DNA of 64,000 nucleotides from Cherax quadricarinatus (GCF_038502225.1 NC_091303.1:25892770-25956769), one strand, 5' to 3'. Positions 46,086-57,950 are shown, counted from the first letter of the stretch. The notes: generated by a model not told the origin, from the sequence alone. Numbers and translations are program-made.

Positions 46086-47512
46086 GGGTGGTGTGGGTGG
46101 CTGAACAATCAGGACGGTGGTGTGGGTGGCTGAACAATCAGGACGGTGGTGTGGGTGGCTGAACAATCAGGACGGTGGTGTGGGTGGCTGAACAATCAGG
46201 ACGGTGGTGTGGGTGGCTGAACAATCAGGACGGTGGTGTGGGTGGCTGAACAATCAGGACGGTGGTGTGGGTGGCTGAACAATCAGGACGGTGGTGTGGG
46301 TGGCTGAACAATCAGGACGGTGGTGTGGGTGGCTGAACAATCAGGACGGTGGTGTGGGTGGCTGAACAATCAGGACGGTGGTGTGGGTGGCTGAACAATC
46401 AGGACGGTGGTGTGGGTGGCTGAACAATCAGGACGGTGGTGTGGGTGGCTGAACAATCAGGACGGTGGTGTGGGTGGCTGAACAATCAGGACGGTGGTGT
46501 GGGTGGCTGAACAATCAGGACGGTGGTGTGGGTGGCTGAACAATCAGGACGGTGGTGTGGGTGGCTGAACAATCAGGACGGTGGTGTGGGTGGCTGAACA
46601 ATCAGGACGGTGGTGTGGGTGGCTGAACAATCAGGACGGTGGTGTGGGTGGCTGAACAATCAGGACGGTGGTGTGGGTGGCTGAACAATCAGGACGGTGG
46701 TGTGGGTGGCTGAACAATCAGGACGGTGGTGTGGGTGGCTGAACAATCAGGACGGTGGTGTGGGTGGCTGAACAATCAGGACGGTGGTGTGGGTGGCTGA
46801 ACAATCAGGACGGTGGTGTGGGTGGCTGAACAATCAGGACGGTGGTGTGGGTGGCTGAACAATCAGGACGGTGGTGTGGGTGGCTGAACAATCAGGACGG
46901 TGGTGTGGGTGGCTGAACTATCAGGACGGTGGTGTGGGTGGCTGAACAATCAGGACGGTGGTGTGGGTGGCTGAACAATCAGGACGGTGGTGTGGGTGGC
47001 TGAACAATCAGGACGGTGGTGTGGGTGGCTGAACAATCAGGACGGTGGTGTGGGTGGCTGAACAATCAGGACGGTGGTGTGGGTGGCTGAACAATCAGGA
47101 CGGTGGTGTGGGTGGCTGAACAATCAGGACGGTGGTGTGGGTGGCTGAACAATCAGGACGGTGGTGTGGGTGGCTGAACAATCAGGACGGTGGTGTGGGT
47201 GGCTGAACAATCAGGACGGTGGTGTGGGTGGCTGAACAATCAGGACGGTGGTGTGGGTGGCTGAACAATCAGGACGGTGGTGTGGGTGGCTGAACAATCA
47301 GGACGGTGGTGTGGGTGGCTGAACAATCAGGACGGTGGTGTGGGTGGCTGAACAATCAGGACGGTGGTGTGGGTGGCTGAACAATCAGGACGGTGGTGTG
47401 GGTGGCTGAACAATCAGGACGGTGGTGTGGGTGGCTGAACAATCAGGACGGTGGTGTGGGTGGCTGAACAATCAGGACGGTGGTGTGGGTGGCTGAACAA
47501 TCAGGACGGGCG
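46086..47512. repeat. Minisatellite, 29-bp unit, about 49 nearly identical copies
   Basis: The unit is GGACGGTGGTGTGGGTGG followed by CTGAACAATCA. I see only one internal substitution (T at 46,919). The first copy is cut to GGGTGG. The homogeneity is unlike any neighbouring array. Confidence 0.98.
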
Positions 47513-47580
47513 TCGACACTAAAGTACCATGAAATTACATGACTAATTCATGTCATTGTTGTGAAGGAGCATTTACTATG

Positions 47581-47862
47581 TCTGACTTCATGACGAGTTC
47601 CTGACTTCATGACGAGTTCCTGACTTCATGACGAGTTCCTGACTTCATGACGAGTTCCTGACTTCATGACGAGTTCCTGACTTCATGACGAGTTCCTGAC
47701 TTCATGACGAGTTCCTGACTTCATGACGAGTTCCTGACTTCATGACGAGTTCCTGATTTCATGACGAGTTCCTGACTTCATGACGAGTTCCTGACTTCAT
47801 GACGAGTTCCTGACTTCATGACAAGTTCCTGATTTCACGACGAGTTCCTGACTTCATGACAG
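47581..47862. repeat. Minisatellite, 19-bp unit, about 15 copies
   Basis: The unit is GACTTCATGACGAGTTCCT, with a few substitutions near the right end. Confidence 0.96.
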
Positions 47863-48190
47863 AGCTCCTTCTGTAGGAACAGGAAGTCACAAATGAAGTG
47901 ATAGTAGCGTGCTGATGGCTCTCTGCTTGCGGAATTGATGTCACGGGTGCAATCAAGAGGAGAAAGCAAGGACGCACATCACCAAGAGGTCAAGCATGCT
48001 TGACCTTTGACCTAACACGACCTCGGGGAGAACGTCTTGCGACAGCTCTCTGAGCTCACACACGGAATGAGTGTTGTCAAGACGGCTGACGACGGATTCT
48101 GACGGGTGTGCTGATAAGACATGACGGTTGATGTGTGTGTGCTGATAGTCAGGACGGGTGAGGTGTGCACTGACAGTCAGGACGGGTGAT
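47863..48190. other. Unassigned DNA with a short GTCAGGACGGGTGA repeat
   Basis: From about 48,095 three loose copies of a GACGGGTGAGGTGTG-like unit lead into the hammerhead-like element. A further copy lies beyond it at 48,342. Confidence 0.5.
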
Positions 48191-48335
48191 ACACAAAAAA
48201 ACCGCACATAGGAGATAGAAGCTTACGACTTTGTAAATGGCCCAAGTCGGACCGAAACGTCATCGTAAGCTCCTCTCTCTTATGTGCGAGTTATTTGTGT
48301 AATATTCCAGTCACGGTATTGTGCCTTTGTATTCT
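48191..48335 (+). mobile_element. Short hammerhead-like element with a 14-bp TSD
   Basis: A 145-bp insertion between TCAGGACGGGTGAT (48,177-48,190) and TCAGGAAGGGTGAT (48,336-48,349, one mismatch). An outer inverted pair (ACCGCACATAGGAGA and TCTCTTATGTGCGAG) encloses stem I GCTTACGA/TCGTAAGC, then a hairpin GGCCC-AAGTC-GGACC with one mismatch, then GAAACGTC. The CTGANGA box is replaced by CTTTGTAAAT. It looks like a hammerhead relative that is either inactive or unusual. Confidence 0.5.
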
Positions 48336-48389
48336 TCAGGAAGGGTGATGTCGGGTGAAGTGTGTGCTGACAGACAGGACGGATGATGA

Positions 48390-48785
48390 CGGATGAGAAT
48401 ATCAGGGCACCTGGTGCTAGTGCTGGGACAACTGCAGGCCTCATGACTGGTTCTAGTGCTGGGACAACTTCAAGCCTCATGATAGGTTCTAGTCCTGGGA
48501 CAACTGCAGACCTCATGCTTGGTTCTAGTGCTGGGACAACTGCAGACCTCATGCTTGGTTCTAGTGCTGGGACAACTGCAGACCTCATGCTTGGTTCTAG
48601 TGCTGGGACAACTGCAGACCTCATGTTTGGTTCTAGTGCTGGGACAACTGCAGACCTCATGCTTGGTTCTAGTGCTGGGACAACTGCAGGCCTCATGATA
48701 GGTGCTAGCGCTGGAACAACTGTAGGCCTCATGATTGGTTCTAGTGCTGGGACAACTGCAGGCCTCATGATTGGTAGTATTAGTT
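48390..48785. repeat. Minisatellite, 36-bp unit, about 11 copies
   Basis: The unit is GGGACAACTGCAGACCTCAT followed by GCTTGGTTCTAGTGCT. Period 36 leaves open frames on both strands; not a gene. Confidence 0.95.
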
Positions 48786-48787
48786 GT

Positions 48788-49024
48788 ACGAGAATGGTAA
48801 AACAATACCGACAAGATGAACATTTAGACACGTGCAACATCTGGAACCTACACGACTACGGTGCTTTCACACCAACTCCAAGGCTGAGGGATTGATTGCC
48901 TCGTCTTTTGTATATAGTTCTACTGTCTTCAAATTATGTCCTAGAATCTGTATTGATAAAGCCACTGGATGGCGAAACGTCTACAATAAAGATTCCCAGA
49001 TGTTGTACATGTGTCTAAATCTTC
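48788..49024 (+). mobile_element. Hammerhead-type element, single core, 12-bp TSD
   Basis: A 237-bp insertion flanked by AGTATTAGTTGT (48,776-48,787 and 49,025-49,036). The leader carries ATACCGACAAG; terminal inverted repeats of about 24 bp are at 48,822 and 49,020. The core at 48,945-48,994 has stem I AATCT/AGATT plus GTA/TAC, stem II GCCA/TGGC, then GAAACGTC. The CTGATGA box reads TTGATAA, with two conserved positions changed, so this copy is probably inactive. Confidence 0.72.
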
Positions 49025-49036
49025 AGTATTAGTTGT

Positions 49037-49360
49037 GACATTTTCGAAGAGCTTTCACCACGTAGGTCACTCAACACCCATAACTGAAGGATACCTGAAG
49101 GATGTTTCTAAGAGTCAACACCACCTCGATTCAGTCCCAGACCAGGCTGTTGTCATGCTTGAGATTCTTAGTGACACGTTTATTCTTAATTTTGCTGTTA
49201 CGGCTGATGAGTATGAACACAAAGACACAAGCAGCAAAATATTGTTTTACCGAAACAAAGTTTCGCCCTGTTTAGATAAAGTCTTTACAGATCGAAATGT
49301 GTTCCCAATAAAAGCCGGCACCGCAACATGTATCAGTTGTCACATTTGTCAACACTGAGA
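49037..49360. mobile_element. Possible further hammerhead-like repeat (weak)
   Basis: Contains ACCGAAACAAAGTTTCGCCC (49,249-49,268), then TTTAGATAAAGTC, a short hairpin and ATCGAAATGTG, then CCAATAAAAGCCGG. The order resembles two back-to-back degenerate cores, but neither keeps GAAAC with a CTGANGA box. Confidence 0.3.
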
Positions 49361-50210
49361 GATGTCATCCCTAAGATGGTCACGGTGCTCCTGTTATGTC
49401 ACCTACTGTTGTGCTACTGTTGATGCTGTCATAGATTCTGACACCTCCTGTTACACTGACTGATGCTTTAACTATTCCCGTCGCTGTCAGTGATATTGGT
49501 ACAGCTGTTACTGCTATTCATGGCACGACTGATGGTTCTTGTACCACTTCTGTCTTTTGCTCCATGAGTCCTACTGGCGTGATGGCTGTTTCTTGTGTGA
49601 TGATGCTACCTGCGTAATGACTGCTATTTGCATGATGACTGTTATTTGCGTCATTACTACTTGCGTGATGACGCTACTTGCGTAATGACGCTACTTGGGT
49701 GATGACGCTACTTGTGTGACGACGCTAATTGCACCAGGAATGAACACGTACCTCAAGACGGTATAGATGCATGGTAAATACATCACCTTCAAGATGAGGA
49801 CCGACTGAATATATTCAGCTGAAATCGTACACTGTGAAGAGTGGAAGTGTTCCTCGTTTTTCTTTTACTCCTCTCTCTCTCTCTCTCTCTCTCTCTCCAC
49901 ACAGCTGGTTGTATGTATTCTTCGTCTCTCTCAGTGTTATAAGCACCAGGATCATCATAACCGTCAATGTGATCACCCACTGTAAGACATTAGCTTCCCC
50001 TACCCAACCTTCCTCACTCTTACCCACACTTAACAGCCTACTTACCTTTCCAAGGACCACCATCCATCCCCATTCCGTTTCCAAGCTCCTATCCTCACCC
50101 TATCCTATTCCCGGGATATCCTCAGTAGGGCCAAATATACATCCCAAGAGGTAAGACCATCACGTGAAAGTACGATATTACCTCACCTGCACCTAAGATA
50201 TCTTTTCACA
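49361..50210. other. Unassigned DNA with a (CT)n run and short GATGACGCTACTTG repeats
   Basis: Loose repeats of TGATGACGCTACTTG lie at 49,650-49,720 and a CT microsatellite at 49,869-49,897. No gene recognised. Confidence 0.5.
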
Positions 50211-50915
50211 CCCGCACGTATGACAGCAAGATATCAGCTTAGTGGTGCACGTATGAGAGCAAGATATCAGCTCAGTGGTGCACGTATGACAGTAAGATAT
50301 CAGCTCATGAGAGCAAGATATCAGCTCAGTGGTGCACGTATGAGAGTAAGATATCACCTTATTGGTGCACGTATGAGAATAAGATATCTGCTCAGTGGTG
50401 CACGTATGAGAGCAATATATCAGCTCAGTGGTGCACGTATGAGAGCAAGATATCAGCCCAGTGGTGCACGTATGAGAGCAATATATCAGCTCAGTGGTGC
50501 ACGTATGAGAGCAAGATACCAGCCCAGTGGTGCACGTATGAGAGCAATATATCAGCTCAGTGGTGCACGTATGAAAGTAAGATATCAGCTCAGTGGTGCA
50601 CGTATGAAAGTAAGATATCAGCTCAGTGGTGCACGTATGAAAGTTAGATATCAGCTCAGTGGTGCACGTATGAAAGTAACATATCAGCTCAGTGGTGCAC
50701 GTATGAGAGCAAAATATCAGCTCAGTGGTGCACGTATGAAAGTAAGATATCACCTCAGTGGTGCACGTGAGAGAAAGATATCAGCACAGTGGTGCACGTG
50801 AGAGAGAGAGAGAGAATCAGTTCAGGGGTACACGTGAGAGAGTACAATATCAGCTCATTGGTGCACATGAGAGACAGATATCAGCTGAGTGGTGCACATG
50901 AGATAGTAAGACATC
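50211..50915. repeat. Minisatellite, 33-bp unit, about 21 copies
   Basis: The unit is GTGCACGTATGAGAGCAAG followed by ATATCAGCTCAGTG, each with a GTGCAC palindrome and GATATC. It decays towards the right end. Open frames follow from the period. Confidence 0.95.
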
Positions 50916-51299
50916 AGGTGAGTGGTGCAGAGCCAACTTCTCTTACCAAGGTGAGAGGTGGAGAGTAAGGCATCACCAGTACCAAGGATACTGGTAACAC
51001 CTGGGGCCCTGACTCTTAACCTGTAGTGATCCCGTTACTCTGATATCAAGATGACCTCTCAAGACTCCTACCATCATCACTTCCTCCCTCCCCCTCTCCC
51101 TCACAATAAGCCTCTCCACCACTAGCCTTTGTACACCCCATCACCACAAGCCTCTACGCCATCCCCAGAAAAGTAGAACCCTCGAAACCGCTTACAGGTA
51201 TAAAACAGGTCACACGTGAGCTGCATGCGAGCTATGCATACAGTGGGGCCAGACGATAGGGAAGCGAAGGATAGGGGAGAGCGTAGGATAGCGTAAAAG
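50916..51299. other. Unassigned DNA
   Basis: No array or domain recognised. Confidence 0.4.
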
Positions 51300-51400
51300 C
51301 CTGGGCAGGCGGTGCAAAATACCCCCTATTGAAAAGTAGGGGCGCTATTGGTACAGTAAGAGAAAACACGATAAGTGTCCGGGGCCCAAGACTGTTCAAC
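51300..51400 (+). mobile_element. LINE family B fragment running into the gap
   Basis: Encodes GAIGTVRENTISVRGPRLFN, nearly identical to the same segment of the 26,033 copy. It is cut by the N run. Confidence 0.8.
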
Positions 51401-51500
51401 NNNNNNNNNNNNNNNNNNNNNNNNNNNNNNNNNNNNNNNNNNNNNNNNNNNNNNNNNNNNNNNNNNNNNNNNNNNNNNNNNNNNNNNNNNNNNNNNNNNN
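51401..51500. other. Assembly gap (100 N)
   Basis: Exactly 100 N, usually a placeholder for unknown length. Confidence 0.99.
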
Positions 51501-51837
51501 ACAACACAGTGTGCAACACTTACCGTGGAAGGCTGCAACATGTTTGAGACAATTCTCAGTGTGATAGAGAGAGTCTCCCGGGGACCAGAAGGCTCGTATC
51601 TTTCTCTTATATTTCCATACAAAAATTCTCTTCCACCCCCCCCCCCCCGCCAGGCCGCCAATATACGCTGCTCTTCCTCTTACTAAAGAGAACTTCCTGA
51701 CTCAAGGGACCATTCCTCTTAAAAAATTAAAACAACATCGCTTGACAAACACAAAACAAGAGAACAACAACTACAAGAAGTCTGGGCAAGTTTAATTGCA
51801 TTCATTACAATCTTCCTCAGATCTTGTACTGTCTTTG
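51501..51837. other. Unassigned DNA after the gap
   Basis: No feature recognised apart from a C run at 51,637-51,648. Confidence 0.4.
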
Positions 51838-54800
51838 TCCTGCCTCCTTCCTCATTCTTCTCTCTCTACTCCTCCTTCCTCATTCTTCTCTCTCTACTCC
51901 TCCTTCCTCATTCTTCTCTCTCTACTTCTCCTTCCTCATTCTTCTCTCTCTACTCCTCCTTCCTCATTCTTCTCTCTCTACTCCTCCTTCCTCATTCTTC
52001 TCTCTCTACTTCTCCTTCCTCATTCTTCTCTCTCTACTCCTCATTCCTCATTCTTCTCTCTCTACTCCTCCTTCCTCATTCTTCTCTCTCTACTCCTCCT
52101 TCCTCATTCTTCTCTCTCTACTCCTCCTTCCTCATTCTTCTCTCTCTACTCCTCCTTCCTCATTCTTCTCTCTCTACTCGTCCTTCCTTATTCTTCTCTC
52201 TCTACTCCTCCTTCCTCATTCTTCTCTCTCTACTCCTCCTTCCTCATTTTTCTCTCTCTACTCCTCCTTCCTCATTCTTCTCTCTCTACTCCTCCTTCCT
52301 CATTCTTCTCTCTCTACTTCTCCTTCCTCATTCTTCTCTCTCTACTCGTCCTTCCTTATTCTTCTCTCTCTACTCCTCCTTCCTCATTCTTCTCTCTCTA
52401 CTCCTCCTTCCTCATTCTTCTCTCTCTACTCCTTCCTCATTCTTCTCTCTCTACTCCTCCTTCCTCATTCTTCTCTCTCTACTCGTCCTTCCTTATTCTT
52501 CTCTCTCTACTCCTCCTTCCTCATTCTTCTCTCACTACTCCTCCTTCCTCATTCTTCTCTCTCTACTCCTTCCTCATTCTTCTCTCTCTACTCCTCCTTC
52601 CTCATTCTTCTCTCTCTACTCCTCCTTCCTCATTCTTCTCTCTCTACTCCTCCTTCCTCATTCTTCTCTCTCTACTCCTCCTTCCTCATTCTTCTCTCTC
52701 TACTCCTCCTTCCTCATTCTTCTCTCTCTACTCCTCCTTCCTCATTCTTCTCTCTCTACTCCTCCCTTCCTCATTCTTCTCTCTCTACTCCTCCTTCCTC
52801 ATTCTTCTCTCTCTACTCCTCCTTCCTCATTCTTCTCTCTCTACTCCTCCTTCCTCATTCTTCTCTCTCTACTCCTCCTTCCTCATTCTTCTCTCTCTAC
52901 TCCTCCTTCCTCATTCTTCTCTCTCTACTCCTCCTTCCTCATTCTTCTCTCTCTACTCCTCCTTCCTCATTCTTCTCTCTCTACTCCTCCTTCCTCATTC
53001 TTCTCTCTCTACTCCTCCTTCCTCATTCTTCTCTCTCTACTCCTCCTTCCTCATTCTTCTCTCTCCTACTCCTCCTTCCTCATTCTTCTCTCCCTACTCC
53101 TCCTTCCTTCTTCTCTCTCTACTCCTCTTCCTCCTTCTCTCTCTACTCCTCCTTTCTCCTTCTCTCTCTACTCCTCCTTCCTCATTCTCTCTCTACTCCT
53201 CCTTCCTCATTCTTCTCTCTCTACTCCTCCCTTCCTCACTCCTCCTTCCTCATTCTTCTCTCTCTACTCCTCCTTCCTCATTCTTCTCTCTCTACTCCTC
53301 CTTCCTCATTCTTCTCTCTCTACTCCTCCTTCCTCATTCTTCTCTCTCTACTCCTCCTTCCTCATTCTTCTCTCTCTACTCCTCCTTCCTCATTCTTCTC
53401 TCTCTACTCCTCCCTTCCTCATTCTTCTCTCTCTACTCCTCCTTCCTCATTCTTCTCTCTCTACTCCTCCTTCCTCATTCTTCTCTCTCTACTCCTCCTT
53501 CCTCATTCTTCTCTCTCTACTCCTCCTTCCTCATTCTTCTCTCTCTACTCCTCCCTTCCTCATTCTTCTCTCTCTACTCCTCCCTTCCTCATTCTTCTCT
53601 CTCTACTCCTCCTTCCTCATTCTTCTCTCTCTACTCCTCCTTCCTCATTCTTCTCTCTCTACTCCTCCTTCCTCATTCTTCTCTCTCTACTCCTCCTTCC
53701 TCATTCTTCTCTCCCTACTCCTCCTTCCTCATTCTTCTCTCCCTACTCCTCCTTCCTCCTTCTTCTCTCTCTACTCCTCCTTCCTCCTTCTCTCTCTACT
53801 CCTCCCTTTCTCCTTCTCTCTCTACTCCTCCTTCCTCATTCTCTCTCTACTCCTCCTTCCTCATTCTTCTCTCTCTACTCCTCCCTTCCTCCTTCTCTCT
53901 CTACTCCTCCTTCCTCATTCTTCTCTCTCTACTCCTCCTTCCTCATTCTTCTCTCTCTACTCCTCCTTCCTCATTCTTCTCTCTCTACTCCTCCCTTCCT
54001 CATTCTTCTCTCTCTACTCCTCCTTCCTCATTCTTCTCTCTCTACTCCTCCCTTCCTCATTCTTCTCTCTCTACTCCTCCTTCCTCATTCTTCTCTCTCT
54101 ACTCCTCCTTCCTCATTCTTCTCTCTCTACTCCTCCTTCCTCATTCTTCTCTCTCTACTCCTCCTTCCTCATTCTTCTCTCTCTACTCCTCCTTCCTCAT
54201 TCTTCTCTCTCTACTCCTCCCTTCCTCATTCTTCTCTCTCTACTCCTCCTTCCTCATTCTTCTCTCTCTACTCCTCCTTCCTCATTCTTCTCTCTCTACT
54301 CCTCCTTCCTCATTCTTCTCTCTCTACTCCTCCTTCCTCATTCTTCTCTCTCTACTCCTCCCTTCCTCATTCTTCTCTCTCTACTCCTCCTTCCTCATTC
54401 TTCTCTCTCTACTCCTCCTTCCTCATTCTTCTCTCTCTACTCCTCCTTCCTCATTCTTCTCTCTCTACTCCTCCTTCCTCATTCTTCTCTCTCTACTCCT
54501 CCTTCCTCATTCTTCTCTCTCTACTCCTCCTTCCTCATTCTTCTCTCTCTACTCCTCCTTCCTCATTCTTCTCTCTCTACTCCTCCTTCCTCATTCTTCT
54601 CTCTCTACTCCTCCTTCCTCATTCTTCTCTCTACTCCTCCTTCCTCATTCTTCTCTCTCTACTCGTCCTTCCTTATTCTTCTCTCTCTACTCCTCCTTCC
54701 TCATTCTTCTCTCTCTACTCCTCCTTCCTCATTCTTCTCTCTCTACTCCTCCTTCCTCATTCTTCTCTCTCTACTCCTCCTTCCTCATTCTTCTCTCTCT

Positions 54801-56035
54801 ACTCCTCCTTCCTCATTCTTCTCTCTCAACTCGTCCTTCCTCATTCTTCTCTCTCTACTCCTCCTTCCTCATTCTTCTCTCTCTACTCCTCCTTCCTCAT
54901 TCTTCTCTCTCTACTCCTCCTTCCTCATTCTTCTCTCTCTACTCCTCCTTCCTCATTCTTCTCTCTCTACTCCTCCTTCCTCATTCTTCTCTCTCTACTC
55001 CTCCTTCCTCATTCTTCTCTCTCTACTCCTCCCTTCCTCATTCTTCTCTCTCTACTCCTCCTTCCTCATTCTTCTCTCTCTACTCCTCCTTCCTCATTCT
55101 TCTCTCTCTACTCCTCCTTCCTCATTCTTCTCTCCCTACTCCTCCTTCCTCATTCTTCTCTCCCTACTCCTCCTTCCTCCTTCTTCTCTCTCTACTCCTC
55201 CTTCCTCCTTCTCTCTCTACTCCTCCCTTTCTCCTTCTCTCTCTACTCCTCCTTCCTCATTCTCTCTCTACTCCTCCTTCCTCATTCTTCTCTCTCTACT
55301 CCTCCCTTCCTCCTTCTCTCTCTACTCCTCCTTCCTCATTCTTCTCTCTCTACTCCTCCTTCCTCATTCTTCTCTCTCTACTCCTCCTTCCTCATTCTTC
55401 TCTCTCTACTCCTCCTTCCTCATTCTTCTCTCTCTACTCCTCCTTCCTCATTCTTCTCTCTCTACTCCTCCTTCCTCATTCTTCTCTCTCTACTCCTCCT
55501 TCCTCATTCTTCTCTCTCTACTCCTCCTTCCTCATTCTTCTCTCTCTACTCCTCCTTCCTCATTCTTCTCTCTCTACTCCTCCTTCCTCATTCTTCTCTC
55601 TCTACTCCTCCCTCATTCTTCTCTCTCTACTCCTCCCTTCCTCATTCTTCTCTCTCTACTCCTCCTTCCTCATTCTTCTCTCTCTACTCCTCCTTCCTCC
55701 CTCTTCTCTCTCTACTCCTCCTCCCTCATTCTTCTCTCTCTACTCCTCCTTCCTCCCTCTTCTCTCTCTACTCCTCCTTCCTCATTTTTCTCTCTCTACT
55801 CCTCCTTCCTCATTCTTCTCTCTCTACTCCTCCTTCCTCATTCTTCTCTCTCTACTCCTCCTTCCTCATTCTTCTCTCTCTACTCCTCCTTCCTCATTCT
55901 TCTCTCTCTACTCCTCCCTCATTCTTCTCTCTCTACTCCTCCTTCCTCATTCTTCTCTCTCTACTCCTCCCTTCCTCATTCTTCTCTCTCTACTCCTCCC
56001 TTCCTCATTCTTCTCTCTCTACTCCTCCCTTCCTC
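51838..56035. repeat. Polypyrimidine minisatellite, 28-bp unit, 4.2 kb, with a ~1.42-kb higher-order repeat
   Basis: The unit is CTACTCCTCCTTCCTCATT followed by CTTCTCTCT. A marker block of shortened units with CCTCCCTTTC occurs at 53,801 and 55,222 (1,421 bp apart), and a similar block with CCTCCTTTCTCC at about 53,148. Two plus frames of about 1,660 codons (Ser/Leu/Phe/Pro-rich) reflect the lack of stops in CT-rich DNA. No coding evidence. Confidence 0.97.
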
Positions 56036-56800
56036 ATTCTTTCCTCCTCCCCTCCCTCCTTTATTCTCTCCTCCTCCCTCCTTCCTTCTCTCCTCCTCCC
56101 TCCTTCCTTCTCTCCTACTCCCTCCTTTTTTCTCTCCTTCCTTCCTTCATTCATTCTCTCCTCCTCCTCCTTCCTTCCTTCCTTCTCTCCTCCTCCCTCC
56201 TTCCTTCCTTCTCTCCTCCCTCCTTCCTTCCTTCCTTCTCTCCTCCTCCTCCTTCCTTCATTCTCTCCTTCCTTCCTTCTCTCCTCCTCCTTCCTTCCTT
56301 CTCTCCTCCCTTCCCTCTCTCCTCCCTCCTTCCTTCCTCTCTCCTCCCTCCTTCCTTCTCTCTTCCTCCTTCCTTCCTTCTCTCCTCCTCCTTCCTTCTT
56401 TCCTCCTTCCCTCTCTCCTCCCTCCTTCCTTCTCTCTCCCTCCTTCCTTCCTTGTCTCCTCCTCCCTCCTTCCTTCCTTCCTCCTTCCTTCTGTCCTCCT
56501 CCCTCCCTCCTTCCTTCTCTCCTCCCTCCCTCCTTCCTTCTCTCCTCCTCCTTCCTTCTCTCCTCCTCCTTCCTTCCTTCTCTCCTCCCTCCTTCCTTCC
56601 CTCTCTCCTCCTCCCTCCTTCCTTCTCTCCTCCTTCCTTCCTTCCTTCTCTCCTCCTCCTCCTTCCTTCTCTCCCTCCTTCCTTCTTTCTATCCTCCTTC
56701 CTTCTCTCCTCCTCCTTCCTTTCTTCTCTCCTCCTTCCTTCTCTCCTCCTTCTTTCCCTCTCTCCTTCCTTCCTTCTCTCCTCCTCCTTCCTTCCTCTCA
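56036..56800. repeat. Degenerate polypyrimidine region, CCTTCCTTCTCTCCT-type
   Basis: Irregular continuation of the previous array without the CATT marker. The minus strand is an Arg/Glu/Lys-rich open frame that I reject as a gene. Confidence 0.9.
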
Positions 56801-56910
56801 CAAACTATATAATTAGACACTTTTGCTTTAATGTTTTTTAAGCAAAAAAATTCTTAATTTTTCTTGAAAACTTAAATTTCCTAAAATTGTTATAAAAGTT
56901 TGTAAATATT

Positions 56911-57361
56911 GTGACTATCAAACACTATGTTAAATATTGTGACTATCAAACACTATGTTAAATATTGTGACTATCAAACATTATGTTAAATATTGTTACT
57001 ATCAAACATTATGTTAAATATTGTTACTATCAAACACTATGTTAAATATTGTTACTATCAAACATTATGTTAAATATTGTTACTATCAAACATTATGTTA
57101 AATATTGTTACTATCAAACACTATGTTAAATATTGTTACTATCAAACATTATGTTAAATATTGTTACTATCAAACATTATGTTAAATATTGTTACTATCA
57201 AACACTATGTTAAATATTGTTACTATCAAACACTATGTTAAATATTGTTACTATCAAACATTATGTTAAATATTGTTACTATCAAACACTATGTTAAATA
57301 TTGTTACTATCAAACACTATGTTAAATATTGTTACTATCAAACATTATGTTAAATATTGTA
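56911..57361. repeat. Minisatellite, 28-bp unit, about 16 copies
   Basis: The unit is TATTGTTACTATCAAACATT followed by ATGTTAAA. The first copies have GTGACTATC. A remnant unit reappears at 57,415-57,450, after a LINE tail. Confidence 0.95.
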
Positions 57362-57411
57362 TGGGCCAGTAGGCCTGTTGCAGTGTTCCTTCTTTCTTAT
57401 GTTCTTATGTT
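57362..57411 (+). mobile_element. 50-bp LINE family C 3' tail inside the array
   Basis: GGGCCAGTAGGCCTGTTGC followed by a stretch ending in TTCTTATGTTCTTATG matches the 3' terminus of the LINE at 58,028-58,585. Array units flank both sides. Confidence 0.7.
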
Positions 57412-57496
57412 TTTATTTTGTGACTATCAAACAGTTTATGTTAAATAAAATATTAACATTTTATCCATTTACACATTAACATCTATTTTTTCCTTG

Positions 57497-57950
57497 CTTC
57501 CCAATCTTTACTTTCTTGCTTCCCATCTTTACTTTCTTGCTTCCCATCTTTACTTTCTTGCTTCCCATCTTTACTTTCTTGCTTCCCATCTTTACTTTCT
57601 TGCTTCCCATCTTTACTTTCTTGCTTCCCATCTTTACTTTCTTGCTTCCCATCTTTACTTTCTTGCTTCCCAATCTTTACTTTCTTGCTTCCCAATATTT
57701 ACTTTCTTGCTTCCCAATATTTACTTTCTTGCTTCCCATCTTTACTTTCTTGCTTCCCAATCTTTACTTTCTTGCTTCCCAATCTTTACTTTCTTGCTTC
57801 CCATCTTTACTTTCTTGCTTCCCAATCTTTACTTTCTTGCTTCCCAATCTTTACTTCCTTGCTTCCCAATCTTTACTTTCTTGCTTCCCAATCTTTACTT
57901 TCTTGCTTCCCAATCTTTACTTCCTTGCTTCCCAATCTTTACTTGTTTTC
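57497..57950. repeat. Minisatellite, 21/22-bp unit, about 21 copies
   Basis: The unit is TTGCTTCCCATCTTTACTTT+C, with an optional A (CCCAATC). Open frames occur on both strands through low complexity. Confidence 0.95.

Noticed and set aside
51796..56841. Two plus-strand frames of about 1,670 codons (Ser/Leu/Phe/Pro)
   Set aside because: CT-rich DNA cannot encode stops; no domain, signal or codon bias supports a protein.
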